Shown: positions 30,827 through 38,953, counted from the first letter of the stretch. The stretch is 41,238 bases of DNA from DASXTB01 sp036505615 (GCA_036505615.1 DASXTB010000218.1:1-41238), one strand, 5' to 3'. Program-made: numbers and translations. Notes: a model not told the origin generated them from the letters alone.

Positions 30827-31544
30827 GAAAGTCTCTACAGACATTTACAAAATGTTCAAACAACCGGCGACTAAACTGATCCTCTTCGAATCCTCTCTCT
30901 GGATGCCACTGCACGGCCAGCACGGGCTTCTCCCGGTGCTGCGCCGCTTCGACAATGCCGTCAGGCGCGGTGGCCATCGATCTTAACGCTGGAGCCAGGG
31001 TTTCAACGGCCTGGTGATGCGAGCTGTTGACTTCCACAGAGCGATTTCCCGCAAGGCTTTCCAGAAGCGATCCGGGCGTCAAAGCTATGCTGTGCCTGGG
31101 CAGATCCTCAGTGGAATGATTGCGACCATGTTTGACGCTACTGGGACGCACCGTCGGCAGGTCTTGTATCAGCGAACCTCCGAGAGCGACGTTCAGCATC
31201 TGGAAACCGTAGCAGATTGCGAGTATGGGCATCTGCTTCTCCATCGCCTCCCGGGCCAGATACGTGTCGACATCATCCCGCAGGGGGTTGACCGGGCCCA
31301 ATCCTGGTTTCCGTTCCTGACCATAGAGTCGAGGATCCACGTCGGTCTTACTTCCGGAAAAAATGATCCCATCCAGTCTTTCTAGAAGCTGATCCAGGTA
31401 GGACGGAGAATTGATTAACGGAATCAACACAGGCATGCCACCCGCCGCGTATACGGCTTCGGGATAGTGACGCTGCAGATAAAATTCCACTTTTTCGGCT
31501 TCATGACGAGTAGTGATTCCGATAAGGGGGCGGTAGTCGCTCAT
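30789..31544 (-). CDS. Class-I glutamine amidotransferase-like hydrolase (peptidase C26, PuuD-type)
   Basis: A 251-residue protein of the gamma-glutamyl-gamma-aminobutyrate hydrolase family. The N-terminal RPLIGITTRH is typical; the catalytic triad is Cys111 in ILAICYGFQMLN, and His213 and Glu215 in AVQWHPE. The oxyanion motif IIFSGSKTDVDP is near residue 60, where the family usually has Gly-Gly. Such enzymes cut gamma-glutamyl bonds; the substrate here is unknown and no polyamine genes are near. The last 12 residues (RRIKNEELRMKN) are translated from the family-C repeat, so the original C-terminus probably ended near residue 240. Confidence 0.9.
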   Translation of the reverse strand: MSDYRPLIGITTRHEAEKVEFYLQRHYPEAVYAAGGMPVLIPLINSPSYLDQLLERLDGIIFSGSKTDVDPRLYGQERKPGLGPVNPLRDDVDTYLAREAMEKQMPILAICYGFQMLNVALGGSLIQDLPTVRPSSVKHGRNHSTEDLPRHSIALTPGSLLESLAGNRSVEVNSSHHQAVETLAPALRSMATAPDGIVEAAQHREKPVLAVQWHPERGFEEDQFSRRLFEHFVNVCRDFRRIKNEELRMKN

Positions 31545-31645
31545 GGCCGCGATTGTAACATTGAAAAAAGCGGCAAGTCAGGACCCAAAGGTATGCAGCG
31601 AGAACGGGGACTTGTGGTGGAAACTGGGCTACAATAAGAGGGAAA

Positions 31646-32560
31646 ATGAGATGGAAACCGTTCCAGATTCAGGGCGACCGGACGGGCAAAGCAATTCTGG
31701 TCAATGCTTTCCGAGCCATGGCCTATAATGAGTCTCCCGCGACGGCCGCTTCCATAGCGTACTTTACACTTTTTTCCATCTTTCCTCTTTTACTGATGAT
31801 CATTACGGTCAGCAATTATTTCAATTTGTTTGATGCAGGCTCGACAGCCGTACGCCTTGTTCTCCGGTTTTTTCCCGGTGCGCGAAGCTTTATTCGACAC
31901 AATATCGCGTCGGTAAATCCTTCGCGCGAAATCATCATTTCCTGCCTGGTAGTTTTTACTTGGACTTCTTTCTGGCTGGTGGCACTGCTGGAAAACGCGC
32001 TTAACAAAGCATGGCAGGTGAGGACTCCGCGGCACTTCCTGCACAGCCGCCTGCTGGCGCTGGTGATGATCTCGGTAAGCGGATCATTTCTCGGCGCATC
32101 GGTAGCGCTCACTACCGTCCTTACAGTTATCCAGCAGAAGATTGACGAGTATTCCTTTGCTCACTGGGCAACCACGATTGGCGTTTTGTGGCGGATTACT
32201 TTTGGCTTGACTGCCTTCATACTCACTATTATGGTCTTCACGCTGGTCTACAAGTTGGTCCCCAATATCCACGTTCATGTGGGGGAAGCGATCACCGCCG
32301 GAGTGGTCGCCGGCACCCTGTGGCAGATTGCGGCCTATCTTTTTGCGGCAACGGTGCGGCATTTAGACTACGATGCAATTTATGGCTCGGTTGGCGCCGT
32401 GGTCCTGCTGCTAAGCTGGGTCTACCTTTCCAGCTACATTTTTCTCTTTGGCGCCCATCTCTCCGCTCAGATGCACCGCATCCTGCCGGAGGATGAAGCA
32501 GAAGCTGAGATTGTCCCCTCTATCTCATTGGTAGAACCGCGGTCATCTACCCGGAACTGA
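31646..32560 (+). CDS. YihY/BrkB family inner-membrane protein
   Basis: A 304-residue protein with six transmembrane helices. Landmarks: MAYNESPATAASIAYFTLFS (the family's A-x-S-I-A-[YF] block) and IFPLLLMIITVSNYF near residues 45-62, then VFTWTSFWLVALLENALNKA near 100-120 and, in the second half, VLWRITFGLTAFILTIMVFT, LVPNIHVHVGEAITAGVVAG and YGSVGAVVLLLSWVYLSSYI. Past annotation as RNase BN was wrong for this family; its function is unknown. The acidic tail DEAEAEIVPS is not conserved. It precedes queA by 21 bp on the same strand. Confidence 0.93.
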   Translation: MRWKPFQIQGDRTGKAILVNAFRAMAYNESPATAASIAYFTLFSIFPLLLMIITVSNYFNLFDAGSTAVRLVLRFFPGARSFIRHNIASVNPSREIIISCLVVFTWTSFWLVALLENALNKAWQVRTPRHFLHSRLLALVMISVSGSFLGASVALTTVLTVIQQKIDEYSFAHWATTIGVLWRITFGLTAFILTIMVFTLVYKLVPNIHVHVGEAITAGVVAGTLWQIAAYLFAATVRHLDYDAIYGSVGAVVLLLSWVYLSSYIFLFGAHLSAQMHRILPEDEAEAEIVPSISLVEPRSSTRN

Positions 32561-32581
32561 ACTGCGAAAGTCGCAAGTCGG

Positions 32582-33682
32582 ATGAAAGTCTCCGATCTTG
32601 ACTACCACCTCCCGGCCGAGTTGATCGCTCAGGCCCCGCTGCCAGACCGCTCCGCATCCAGGCTGCTGGTGGTTTCACGCCGCGCGGGTCGATTCGAAGA
32701 TCGCCTGTTTCGCGATCTACCCTGGCTGATCGGGCCATCGGACTTCTTGGTCTTGAATGATTCCAGAGTTTTTGCGGCACGCCTCCTGGGCAAGCGAGAA
32801 ACCGGCGGACAGATTGAAGTGCTGCTGTTAAGGCCTGCCGACGTCGCCCCTAGATCAGAAACAACGGATCCAGTTGGCGGAGATTCCAAAGACAAATTCG
32901 AAAATAATATGTGCAGCCGAATGGTGTGGGAAGCGCTGGTGCGGCCGAAACGCAAAATGCGCCTTCATTCGCATCTGGTTTTTTCGCCGGATCTGACCGG
33001 TTCGGTCCTAGAAAAGAGCGAAGGTGAAAAGGCACTGATTGAATTCCGGTTTCAAGGAGATTTCCACGCTATTCTGGAGAGAACGGGCCACGTCCCCCTG
33101 CCGCCCTACATTCGACGCCCCGATTCCGCAGAGGACAGGGAGCGCTACCAGACCATCTATGCAAAAGCTCCCGGTTCAATTGCCGCGCCGACGGCGGGCC
33201 TGCATTTCACACCTGCCATGCTGGAGCAGTTGAAGTCTCGCGGCATTGAATACTTTATGATCACTCTGCACGTGGGGTACGGAACTTTCCGTCCGGTGAA
33301 AACAGAAGATGTTGAGGATCACCGCATCGATCCGGAGTCCTTTGAAATCTCTTTGGCTATGGCTGACGGCATCCGGCGGGCGCTGAGTGCCGGCCGGCGC
33401 CTAATCGCAGTGGGCACCACAACCACGCGAGTGCTGGAACATTGGAAACGCCGGTCGACGGTCCTGGAACCTCGGTGCGGCGAAACCAATCTGTTTATCT
33501 ATCCTCCGTTTGAGTTTCAAATGGTGCAGGGACTTCTGACAAATTTTCACCTGCCACGCTCCAGCCTGTTTGCGTTGGTTTGCGCTTTTCTGGGGACAGA
33601 TCTTGCACACGCCTGTTACCGGCACGCGGTGCAAAACCGTTACCGCTTCTACAGCTATGGCGACTGTATGTTGATTCTTTAG
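32582..33682 (+). CDS. queA: S-adenosylmethionine:tRNA ribosyltransferase-isomerase (QueA)
   Basis: Makes epoxyqueuosine in tRNA from preQ1-tRNA and SAM. The 366-residue protein shows SDLDYHLPAELIAQAPLPDR at the start, DFLVLNDSRVFAARLLG near residue 55, GHVPLPPYIRR near 175, ERYQTIYAKAPGSIAAPTAG and LHFTP near 200-220, HVGYGTFRPVKTEDVEDHR near 240, and GLLTNFHLPRSSLFALVCAF near 325. All family blocks are intact. An insertion after residue 90 (PRSETTDPVGGDSKDKFENN) is longer than in E. coli. The TAG stop (33680-33682) is the first base triplet of the family-D repeat word TAGTCATTAGTCAGT. Confidence 0.96.
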   Translation: MKVSDLDYHLPAELIAQAPLPDRSASRLLVVSRRAGRFEDRLFRDLPWLIGPSDFLVLNDSRVFAARLLGKRETGGQIEVLLLRPADVAPRSETTDPVGGDSKDKFENNMCSRMVWEALVRPKRKMRLHSHLVFSPDLTGSVLEKSEGEKALIEFRFQGDFHAILERTGHVPLPPYIRRPDSAEDRERYQTIYAKAPGSIAAPTAGLHFTPAMLEQLKSRGIEYFMITLHVGYGTFRPVKTEDVEDHRIDPESFEISLAMADGIRRALSAGRRLIAVGTTTTRVLEHWKRRSTVLEPRCGETNLFIYPPFEFQMVQGLLTNFHLPRSSLFALVCAFLGTDLAHACYRHAVQNRYRFYSYGDCMLIL

Positions 33683-33884
33683 TCATTAGTCAGTGGTCCG
33701 TGGTCAGTTGTCCGTCGACGGGTCAGCAGCTCTAGAGGTCAACATGTCAAGCAAGTCGATCCCGCCTTTTTTCCATCCGCATGTTTGACGTACCCTCCGG
33801 TGGATCTCCTAGCCTGCGGACTTGACCTGTTGAGCTGCTGACTTCTAGACCTGTCTATGGACAACTGACCACGGACTACTGACT
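33681..33884. repeat. Family-D palindrome of GTCAGTAGTCCGTGG words
   Basis: The outer arms 33688-33713 and 33859-33884 are complementary over 26 nt with one mismatch. Inside them a second level pairs GGTCAGCAGCTC...GGTCAACATGTCAAG on the left with CTTGACCTGTTGAGCTGCTG followed by ACTTCTAGACC on the right, with rearranged words. The unpaired centre is about 33760-33815. The stop codon of queA forms its left edge. It lies between two co-directional genes, and the dipeptidase start is 42 bp beyond its right arm. Confidence 0.92.
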
Positions 33885-33925
33885 ACTTTCTGATAAACTG
33901 TCCTTCTCCTCGGGAGTATCGGATC

Positions 33926-35107
33926 GTGAAGAGAATAGTCCATTACGTTGCTGTCGCCGCCTGCGCGCTGGCTTGTTTCCTGGCGGCACAGAATGTTTCC
34001 AACCGCGCGCGAAAAATACATTTTGATGCCATAGTCATCGACACTCACGCCGACACTTTGCAGCGCGTCCTGATGGGGAATGAGGACATCACGCAGCGCA
34101 GCAGTAAGGGGCACCTCGACCTTCCGCGGATGCGAGAAGGGGGGCTCGATGCCGAATTTTTTGCTCTATGGGTGGATTCTCCTTTTGTGGGCCCCGTTGC
34201 AGTGAAGCGCACACTGCAATTGATTGACGCCATGTATCGAGTCATCGGCAAGAGCAAGGGCGAGTTGCGGCTGGCGGTAAACGCGTCCGAGGTTGAACAC
34301 AATGCTAAGGAAGGGAAGCTTTCCGCACTGATGGGGATCGAGGGCGGCCATGCTATCGACGACGACTTGGCGGCGCTGCGCATGTATCACCGCCTGGGGG
34401 TCCGCTACATGACGCTCACCTGGTCGAACCGGAATAACTGGGCGGACTCTTCGGGCGAGCCTCCTAAATGGAACGGGCTGACCGATTTTGGAAGAGACGT
34501 AGTGCGGGAAATGAACCGTATCGGAATGATTGTCGACATTTCGCACGTTTCCGACAAGACTTTCTGGGACGTGATGCAGGTGACAACCAAGCCGGTGATC
34601 GCCTCTCATTCTTCGGCCAGCGCTCTTAATGACGTCCCGCGAAACATGAAAGATGACATGTTGCGAGCTATGGCAAAGAATGGAGGCGTGGTCGGCATTA
34701 ATTTCTACTCCGCTTTCCTCAGCTCCGAGTTCGCTCGAGCTTCGCGGGCCACTCAGTCCAGTGCTCCCACCGTCGCGGATCTGATGAAGAAATACGGCGG
34801 CGACCCATTCCAAACAGCGATGGAACGTTACCGCATCATGATCGAGACTCCCTCGCCGCTGCCCCCACCGCCCTTCAAGGTCCTAATCGACCATATCGAC
34901 CATGTCGCGAAAGTTGCCGGCATCGATCACGTAGGTTTGGGATCCGATTTTGACGGCATCGATTCGGCGCCTGAAGGCATCCGGGACGTGACCGATCTGC
35001 CAAAGATTACTGAGGCGCTTTTAGACCGCGGCTATAGCGAAACCGAGGTGAAGAAAATCTTGGGTGGGAATTTTCTTCGGGTTCTAAGGGAGGTCACCGG
35101 GAACTGA
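33926..35107 (+). CDS. Membrane dipeptidase, peptidase family M19
   Basis: A 393-residue zinc dipeptidase, exported: residues 1-22 (IVHYVAVAACALACFLAAQ) are a signal peptide or anchor. The zinc ligands sit in VIDTHADTL (His41, Asp43), GIEGGHAI (Glu near 130), DISHVSD (His near 205) and ASHSSA (His near 228), with GSDFDGI near 335. These are the full set for a binuclear M19 enzyme, which cuts dipeptides and, in some members, D-amino-acid or beta-lactam-like bonds. The start is GTG 33926 with GGGAGT upstream. The Pro-rich stretch PSPLPPPPFK near residue 312 is typical for bacterial secreted members. Confidence 0.94.
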   Translation: MKRIVHYVAVAACALACFLAAQNVSNRARKIHFDAIVIDTHADTLQRVLMGNEDITQRSSKGHLDLPRMREGGLDAEFFALWVDSPFVGPVAVKRTLQLIDAMYRVIGKSKGELRLAVNASEVEHNAKEGKLSALMGIEGGHAIDDDLAALRMYHRLGVRYMTLTWSNRNNWADSSGEPPKWNGLTDFGRDVVREMNRIGMIVDISHVSDKTFWDVMQVTTKPVIASHSSASALNDVPRNMKDDMLRAMAKNGGVVGINFYSAFLSSEFARASRATQSSAPTVADLMKKYGGDPFQTAMERYRIMIETPSPLPPPPFKVLIDHIDHVAKVAGIDHVGLGSDFDGIDSAPEGIRDVTDLPKITEALLDRGYSETEVKKILGGNFLRVLREVTGN

Positions 35108-35130
35108 AAATAAGTTCACGATGCAGGCAA

Positions 35131-35243
35131 CGCGGCTTCCAGCCGGCCAAGCGCCGCGAAGCGGCGCTATTGGAGAGACGCCCCGTGGGGCGGCTCCTGC
35201 ACGATGAAGATTGCGCGGGAGATGGCCCTCAGGCCACCTCTCC
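35131..35243. repeat. Cluster of short palindromes (CGGCTTCCAGCCGG, AGCGCCGCGAAGCGGCGCT, family-G copy 3)
   Basis: Four adjacent hairpins fill the gap between the dipeptidase and the lipoprotein: CGGCTTCCAGCCGG (about 35133-35146, also near 8842), AGCGCCGCGAAGCGGCGCT (35150-35168), GCCCCGTGGGGC (about 35180-35191) and a degenerate family-G copy GAGATGGCC-CTCA-GGCCACCTCTC (35219-35242). GAGAGACGCCCCG is also found at about 1709, beside family-G copy 1, so the two loci share a composite. No promoter is obvious. Confidence 0.8.
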
Positions 35244-35275
35244 ATTCTTTGGACATATTCACAAGGAAGGACAAA

Positions 35276-35701
35276 ATGAGAAAGCTGACTCTATTTTCCC
35301 TGTTGATTTTGATTTCTCTCTTTTTTGCCGCATGCCAATGGGCAAGCACTCCTTCTCCAGCGCCCACAGCGACGACTCCTGCAGCCGAGAAATCGCTCTC
35401 GGCCAAGGAGCACCTGGAGCAGGCCAAATTACATCTAAAGGAAGCCAAGGAAAAGCTGGACAAAGAAGGCAGCTATGACTGCTGCATTGAACCTGATTGC
35501 GACTGGTGCGCGCTCAAAGAAGGCTCCTGTCCCTGTGCCAAGCAGTTGAAGGCGCACAAGCCGGTGTGCCCCGACTGCAAGTTCGGCTGGGAACATGGCA
35601 AGGGGCATGTGGAGGGTGTGAAGCCCGAAGACGTGACTACATCTCTGGAACATTCCCACGGCGGCGCTGAAGAGCACGGCAAGCACGAGCACAAGCATTA
35701 A
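35276..35701 (+). CDS. Cys- and His-rich lipoprotein, probable metal binder
   Basis: A 141-residue protein from ATG 35276, which has AAGGAAGGA upstream; the frame before it translates repeats. The lipobox LFFAAC puts the lipidated Cys at residue 20. A Thr/Pro/Ala linker and a charged helix (SAKEHLEQAKLHLKEAKEKL) follow, then a cysteine cluster of eight Cys within 45 residues: DCCIEPDCDWC, then SCPCAK and VCPDCKFGW. The tail is His-rich (EHSHGGAEEHGKHEHKH). Paired CxxC-like cysteines and the His tail suggest zinc, copper or nickel binding at the membrane surface. I recall similar Cys arrangements in environmental genomes but no characterised protein. Confidence 0.8.
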   Translation: MRKLTLFSLLILISLFFAACQWASTPSPAPTATTPAAEKSLSAKEHLEQAKLHLKEAKEKLDKEGSYDCCIEPDCDWCALKEGSCPCAKQLKAHKPVCPDCKFGWEHGKGHVEGVKPEDVTTSLEHSHGGAEEHGKHEHKH

Positions 35702-35769
35702 CGGATGCCTGTACAGAACGGCTCGTGGTGCCGTCCCCTTGAGTTTGAACGTGAGTGAAATCGTTTTCA

Positions 35770-35794
35770 ACGCAGAGACGCAAAGGACGCAGAG
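35770..35794. repeat. CGCAGAGACGCAAAGGACGC word array (half element)
   Basis: Three copies of an 8-9 nt word (CGCAGAGA, CGCAAAGGA, CGCAGAGA) stand just before the dienelactone hydrolase gene, without an inverted partner. CAAAGG-containing words of this kind also form the base of the family-B palindrome (29680 and 29810). Confidence 0.6.
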
Positions 35795-35828
35795 ATATAA
35801 ATCAGGTTCAACCATAAGGAGACCCATT

Positions 35829-36731
35829 ATGAAAACTTCGAGTAACACAATAATCGCCTTGGCGGTCTTGCTTGCAGCCAGTTCGTGGGCGGCCCGCCAG
35901 CATGATTCCCACTTGGCCGATCGCCTTCGATCAAGCGAGACGGCGCGACTGACGCTGCTTAGCGAAAACGACAGCCTTCCACCGGCCGAAGAGACTGCCA
36001 AAGACAGACTGAACAAGTCCCCGAGACACGGCGAGTGGGCTGACGTAAAAGTACCCGGCAGCACGCAGGCGATTCGTACCTGGGTGGTTTATCCGGAGCG
36101 AAAAGATAAGGCCGGTGTAGTACTTGTAATTCACGAAATTTTCGGCCTCACCGACTGGATCCGCGGCGTGGCAGACCAGTTGGCCAAAGAAGGCTTCGTT
36201 GCCGTGGCTCCGGATCTTCTTTCCGGAAAAGGACCTGGTGGCGGCAACACCGATGCGTTTCCAAGCCGCGATGACGTAACAAAGGCGGTGCGCGGGCTCA
36301 CGCCCGATGAGGTCGCTGCGGGGCTGAACGCGGTTCGTGATTACGCCGTTAAACTTCCCGCTGCTAATAGAAAGAGCGGCACGGTGGGATTCTGCTGGGG
36401 CGGATCGCAAAGTTTCTTTTACGCTACAGTTCAGCCGAAGCTGAATGCCGCCGTGGTCTTCTATGGCACCGCCCCTACGGACTCTTCCAAACTCGCCTCT
36501 ATCAAATCGCCAGTGCTGGGAAACTACGGCGGAGATGATGCCCGTGTGGACGCCACTATCGAACCCACCGACGCCGAAATGAAAAAGCTCGGCAAGAAGT
36601 ACGAGCATCACATCTACGAAGGCGCCGGTCATGGCTTCCTTCGCGCGCAGAGCGGCAAAGACGGAGCAAACCTGAAAGCTACGGAGCAAGCCTGGCCGAG
36701 AACAGTAGAGTTTTTACGAAAACACTTATGA
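35829..36731 (+). CDS. Exported dienelactone hydrolase family protein
   Basis: A 300-residue alpha/beta hydrolase from ATG 35829, set by AAGGAG 10 nt upstream. The signal peptide is TIIALAVLLAASSWAA. The mature part has VLVIHEIFGLTDWIRGVADQ, with the Glu that partners the nucleophile, near residue 100; LAKEGFVAVAPDLLSG; the nucleophile Cys in GFCWGGSQSF near 190; Asp in YGGDDARV near 237; and His in GAGHGFLRA near 265. This is the Cys-Asp-His triad of dienelactone hydrolases, which open lactones in chloroaromatic breakdown, but most exported members have no known substrate. The spacer before it (residues 25-75) is Asp/Ser/Arg-rich and variable. Confidence 0.92.
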   Translation: MKTSSNTIIALAVLLAASSWAARQHDSHLADRLRSSETARLTLLSENDSLPPAEETAKDRLNKSPRHGEWADVKVPGSTQAIRTWVVYPERKDKAGVVLVIHEIFGLTDWIRGVADQLAKEGFVAVAPDLLSGKGPGGGNTDAFPSRDDVTKAVRGLTPDEVAAGLNAVRDYAVKLPAANRKSGTVGFCWGGSQSFFYATVQPKLNAAVVFYGTAPTDSSKLASIKSPVLGNYGGDDARVDATIEPTDAEMKKLGKKYEHHIYEGAGHGFLRAQSGKDGANLKATEQAWPRTVEFLRKHL

Positions 36732-36779
36732 ACCCGGCTGGTTGACCATTTTAAATGACCATAGTAATCTAAAAGGGCC

Positions 36780-37088
36780 ATGTCTAGAAGTCAAGTGTCC
36801 GCAAGCGAATTCAAGGCAGCCTGTTTGAAGCTAATGGACGATGTGTCAAGATCGGGCGAGTCGCTAATAGTAACAAAACGCGGCAAGCCCTTGGTACGCG
36901 TGATACCTGCTGGCCGCCCATCGACGGAGGATGATTACGCGCTGAAAGGCACTATCAGTCTGGAAAGAGACATCATAAGTCCGCTTGGCGAGGCACTCTG
37001 GGAGGCTGCGTCAATCCAGTCGATAAATCGGCGGCCCAGAGGCCGTTCCAAATCCAAGTCGCGCACCCGAGCACGTAAGGATTTGTGA
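36780..37088 (+). CDS. Phd/YefM-type antitoxin
   Basis: A 102-residue protein. The N-terminal VSASEFKAACLKLMDDVSRS, then GESLIVTKRGKPLVRVIP, is the Phd/YefM DNA-binding and dimer domain with the typical T-x-x-G-x-P-V-A/R-V strand. The Arg/Lys/Ser-rich tail (RPRGRSKSKSRTRARK) is unusually basic; antitoxin tails are more often acidic where they bind the toxin. The TGA stop overlaps a GTG that opens the PIN toxin frame (GTGA), the normal arrangement. The toxin is frameshifted, so the antitoxin may now be an orphan. Confidence 0.9.
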   Translation: MSRSQVSASEFKAACLKLMDDVSRSGESLIVTKRGKPLVRVIPAGRPSTEDDYALKGTISLERDIISPLGEALWEAASIQSINRRPRGRSKSKSRTRARKDL

Positions 37089-37484
37089 ACGTCCTCTTAG
37101 ATACGCACGTTTGGATCTGGTGGCGTGGGGATCGCACAAGACTCTCGCGTTGCCGCCAGCCACTGGTTTGAGAAGCGGGAGAGCTCCGAGGTTGCTTATC
37201 TTTCTGTGATTTCGTGCTGGGAAGTAGCCAAGCTTGTCCAAAAGCGTAAGCTCAACTTTACCATTCCACTGCTGGATTGGGTGTATCGAGCGGTGCAGCT
37301 TCCGGGCTTAACGATCGTGGATCTCGATCCCGAAATCTCAGTGGCCAGCACCCAATTGCCGGAACCTTTCCATGATGATCCGGCCGACCAGATCATTGTT
37401 GCCACAGCCAGGAAGCTGCAAGTCCCCATCGTCACGGCAGACAAAAGACTGCACGCATATCCGCACGTGAGAACTGTTTGGTAG
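37085..37484 (+). pseudogene. PIN-domain toxin (VapC) interrupted by a frameshift
   Basis: From GTG 37085 the frame reads MNVLLDTHVWIWW, the correct N-terminus of a VapC with its first catalytic Asp, and continues GDRTRLSR before a stop at 37169-37171. The remaining protein, with VAASHWFEKRESSEVAYL, ISCWEVAKL, DDPADQIIVATA and TADKRLHAYP, follows in the +1 frame to 37484. The parts join if one base is removed between about 37113 and 37152; the TT at 37150-37151 fits best. The other three acidic residues are intact in the second frame. It could be a real inactivation, a sequencing or assembly error, or a shift that ribosomes bypass. An internal GTG at 37125 would give a product lacking the first Asp. 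Confidence 0.85.
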
Positions 37485-37499
37485 AGCCCGAAGGACGAA

Positions 37500-38585
37500 T
37501 CAAGCAATCGCCAGCATCCGGTCCAGCGCGACCTGGGCCCAATGCTTGATCGACTCGTCGACCTTGATCTGGTTGACTACTGTTCCTTCGCTCAAATTCT
37601 GAAGCGCCCAAAGAAGATGCTTCGGTGCGATGCGGAACATGGTCGTACAGAGGCACCCGTGGTTGTCCAGAGTGACGATGAATTTGTCCGGGTTCTCTTT
37701 GGCAAGCCGGTTCACAAGATGGATCTCTGTGCCTACCGCCCACTGACTTCTGGGGGCGCTTTCGTTGATAGTTTTAATGATGTGCTCTGTTGATCCCACA
37801 GAGTCAGCCTTCCGTACCACTTCCCAGAGGCATTCCGGATGAACGATGACGCCGATCCCCGGGAACCGGGAGCGCACGGCATCGACGTCTTCGGGCTTGA
37901 AGCGACCGTGGACCGAGCAATGCCCTTTCCATAGAATGAGCGGCGAAGCTTTGAGCTTCTCCACTGCCACATCGCCGTCTTCGTGGTGCGGGTCCCACAG
38001 GACCATCTGGTCAAGCGGTATCCCCATTCTGAAACCGGTATTTCTTCCCAGATGCTGGTCGGGTAGGAACAGAACCGATCGCCCGCGATCGTAGGCCCAT
38101 TTAAAAATCGCCGGAGCGTTACTGGAAGTGCAAACCGCGCCTCCGTTCTCTCCGCAAAATGCTTTAATGGCCGCGGTCGAATTCATGTAAGTAACGGGCA
38201 CGACGCCTTTGACATGCTGGCCCTTCAGGTACTGCCAGCACTCTTCGACCTGGTCAATATCGGCCATGTCGGCCATCGAGCAGCCGGCCGCAAGATCGGG
38301 CAAGATTACTTTCTGATGCGGCTGGCTCAAGATATCAGCACTCTCGGCCATGAAATGCACGCCGCAAAAGACGATGTATTCGGCCTTGTCCTGGCGCGCC
38401 GCCAGTTGAGAAAGCTTGAAGGAATCTCCCCGGGCGTCGGCGAACTGAATAACGTCATCGCGCTGATAATGATGTCCCAGGATAAACAGTTTGTTCCCGA
38501 GCGATCCCTTCAGCGCGGCGATTTTTTCTTCGACGCGTGGATCATTCGCGACGAAATTTACAGAACAGGCAGTTGCCGTGCTCAT
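37500..38585 (-). CDS. nadA: Quinolinate synthase A
   Basis: A [4Fe-4S] enzyme making quinolinate from iminoaspartate and dihydroxyacetone phosphate for NAD. The 361-residue protein shows FILGHHYQRDDVIQFADARG near residue 34, GVHFMAESADILS near 75, LPDLAAGCSMADMAD near 95, VPVTYMNSTAAIKAFC near 128, VLFLPDQHLGRNTG near 170, HPECLWEVVRKAD near 248 and NHGCLCTTMF near 305. The three cluster cysteines are within the AFCGENGGAVC, HPEC and GCLC segments. The neighbouring nadB and nadC are not in the window. It is convergent with the vapC pseudogene, with only 15 bp between. Confidence 0.96.
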   Translation of the reverse strand: MSTATACSVNFVANDPRVEEKIAALKGSLGNKLFILGHHYQRDDVIQFADARGDSFKLSQLAARQDKAEYIVFCGVHFMAESADILSQPHQKVILPDLAAGCSMADMADIDQVEECWQYLKGQHVKGVVPVTYMNSTAAIKAFCGENGGAVCTSSNAPAIFKWAYDRGRSVLFLPDQHLGRNTGFRMGIPLDQMVLWDPHHEDGDVAVEKLKASPLILWKGHCSVHGRFKPEDVDAVRSRFPGIGVIVHPECLWEVVRKADSVGSTEHIIKTINESAPRSQWAVGTEIHLVNRLAKENPDKFIVTLDNHGCLCTTMFRIAPKHLLWALQNLSEGTVVNQIKVDESIKHWAQVALDRMLAIA

Positions 38586-38634
38586 GACTCCTCTTTAACC
38601 TCAAAAATCGATCCAGCCGCAAGGGCGACCCTAA

Positions 38635-38676
38635 GAGAGTGTCTCAAAACTACGAACCACGGGGGACACTGGGGCC
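38635..38676. repeat. Family-E element, copy 2 (one arm only)
   Basis: GAGAGTGTCTCAAAACTACG followed by AACCACGGGGGACACTGGGG matches the arm of the complete copy (40085-40221, best in its right arm read in reverse). Interior and second arm are missing. It is upstream of nadA. Confidence 0.8.
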
Positions 38677-38822
38677 GACCCACATCTGATTTCCTCGACT
38701 AGTCTCATCTATAAGATGCTTACAATCTAAAGTCAGTTTCGGAAGAACCCAAAGATCCTAGACGTGCGCGCCGTGCGCCCCTACGGTACGTCGAGGAGCA
38801 CGAGGCGGAATCCACGACTTTG

Positions 38823-38906
38823 AAGACCGTTCACGTTCACGACCACGCCCACGTCGATGCCCACGTTGTCGTGGTCGTGGATATAGACGTGAACGTAGAC
38901 GGCTTT
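38823..38906. repeat. Family-J palindrome of CACGTTCACGACCACG words
   Basis: Left arm at about 38823-38855 (AAGACCGTTCACGTTCACGA, then CCACGCCCACG), right arm at about 38863-38906 (CAACGTGG reversed, with GTCGTGGTCGTGG and GACGTGAACGTAGACGGCTT). The pairing is imperfect because one arm has an additional word, as in family B. The innermost loop is about TCGATGCC. Confidence 0.75.
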
Positions 38907-38953
38907 ATGTCGCAACCGAGTCATTGGAACGGAATTAGCCATGAATAATCCTA

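Larger units (their letters stand above)
38586..38953. other. Intergenic stretch nadA-moaA: repeats, no gene seen
   Basis: The stretch holds a single family-E arm (38635-38676) and the family-J palindrome (38823-38906). Between them, 38680-38820 contains GCGCGCCGTGCGC at about 38766 and nothing else recognisable. A plus-strand frame that enters here from nadA is a shadow. The nadA promoter should lie just right of 38585; GGTTAAAGAGGAG precedes its start on the minus strand as a ribosome-binding site. Confidence 0.6.

Noticed and set aside
31646..32560. Ribonuclease BN
   Set aside because: The YihY/BrkB family was once mislabelled RNase BN; the protein is a six-helix membrane protein with no nuclease motif.
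38214..38702. Plus-strand frame of 162 codons crossing the nadA start
   Set aside because: It is antisense to nadA for most of its length and ends in the family-E arm; no domain is recognisable.
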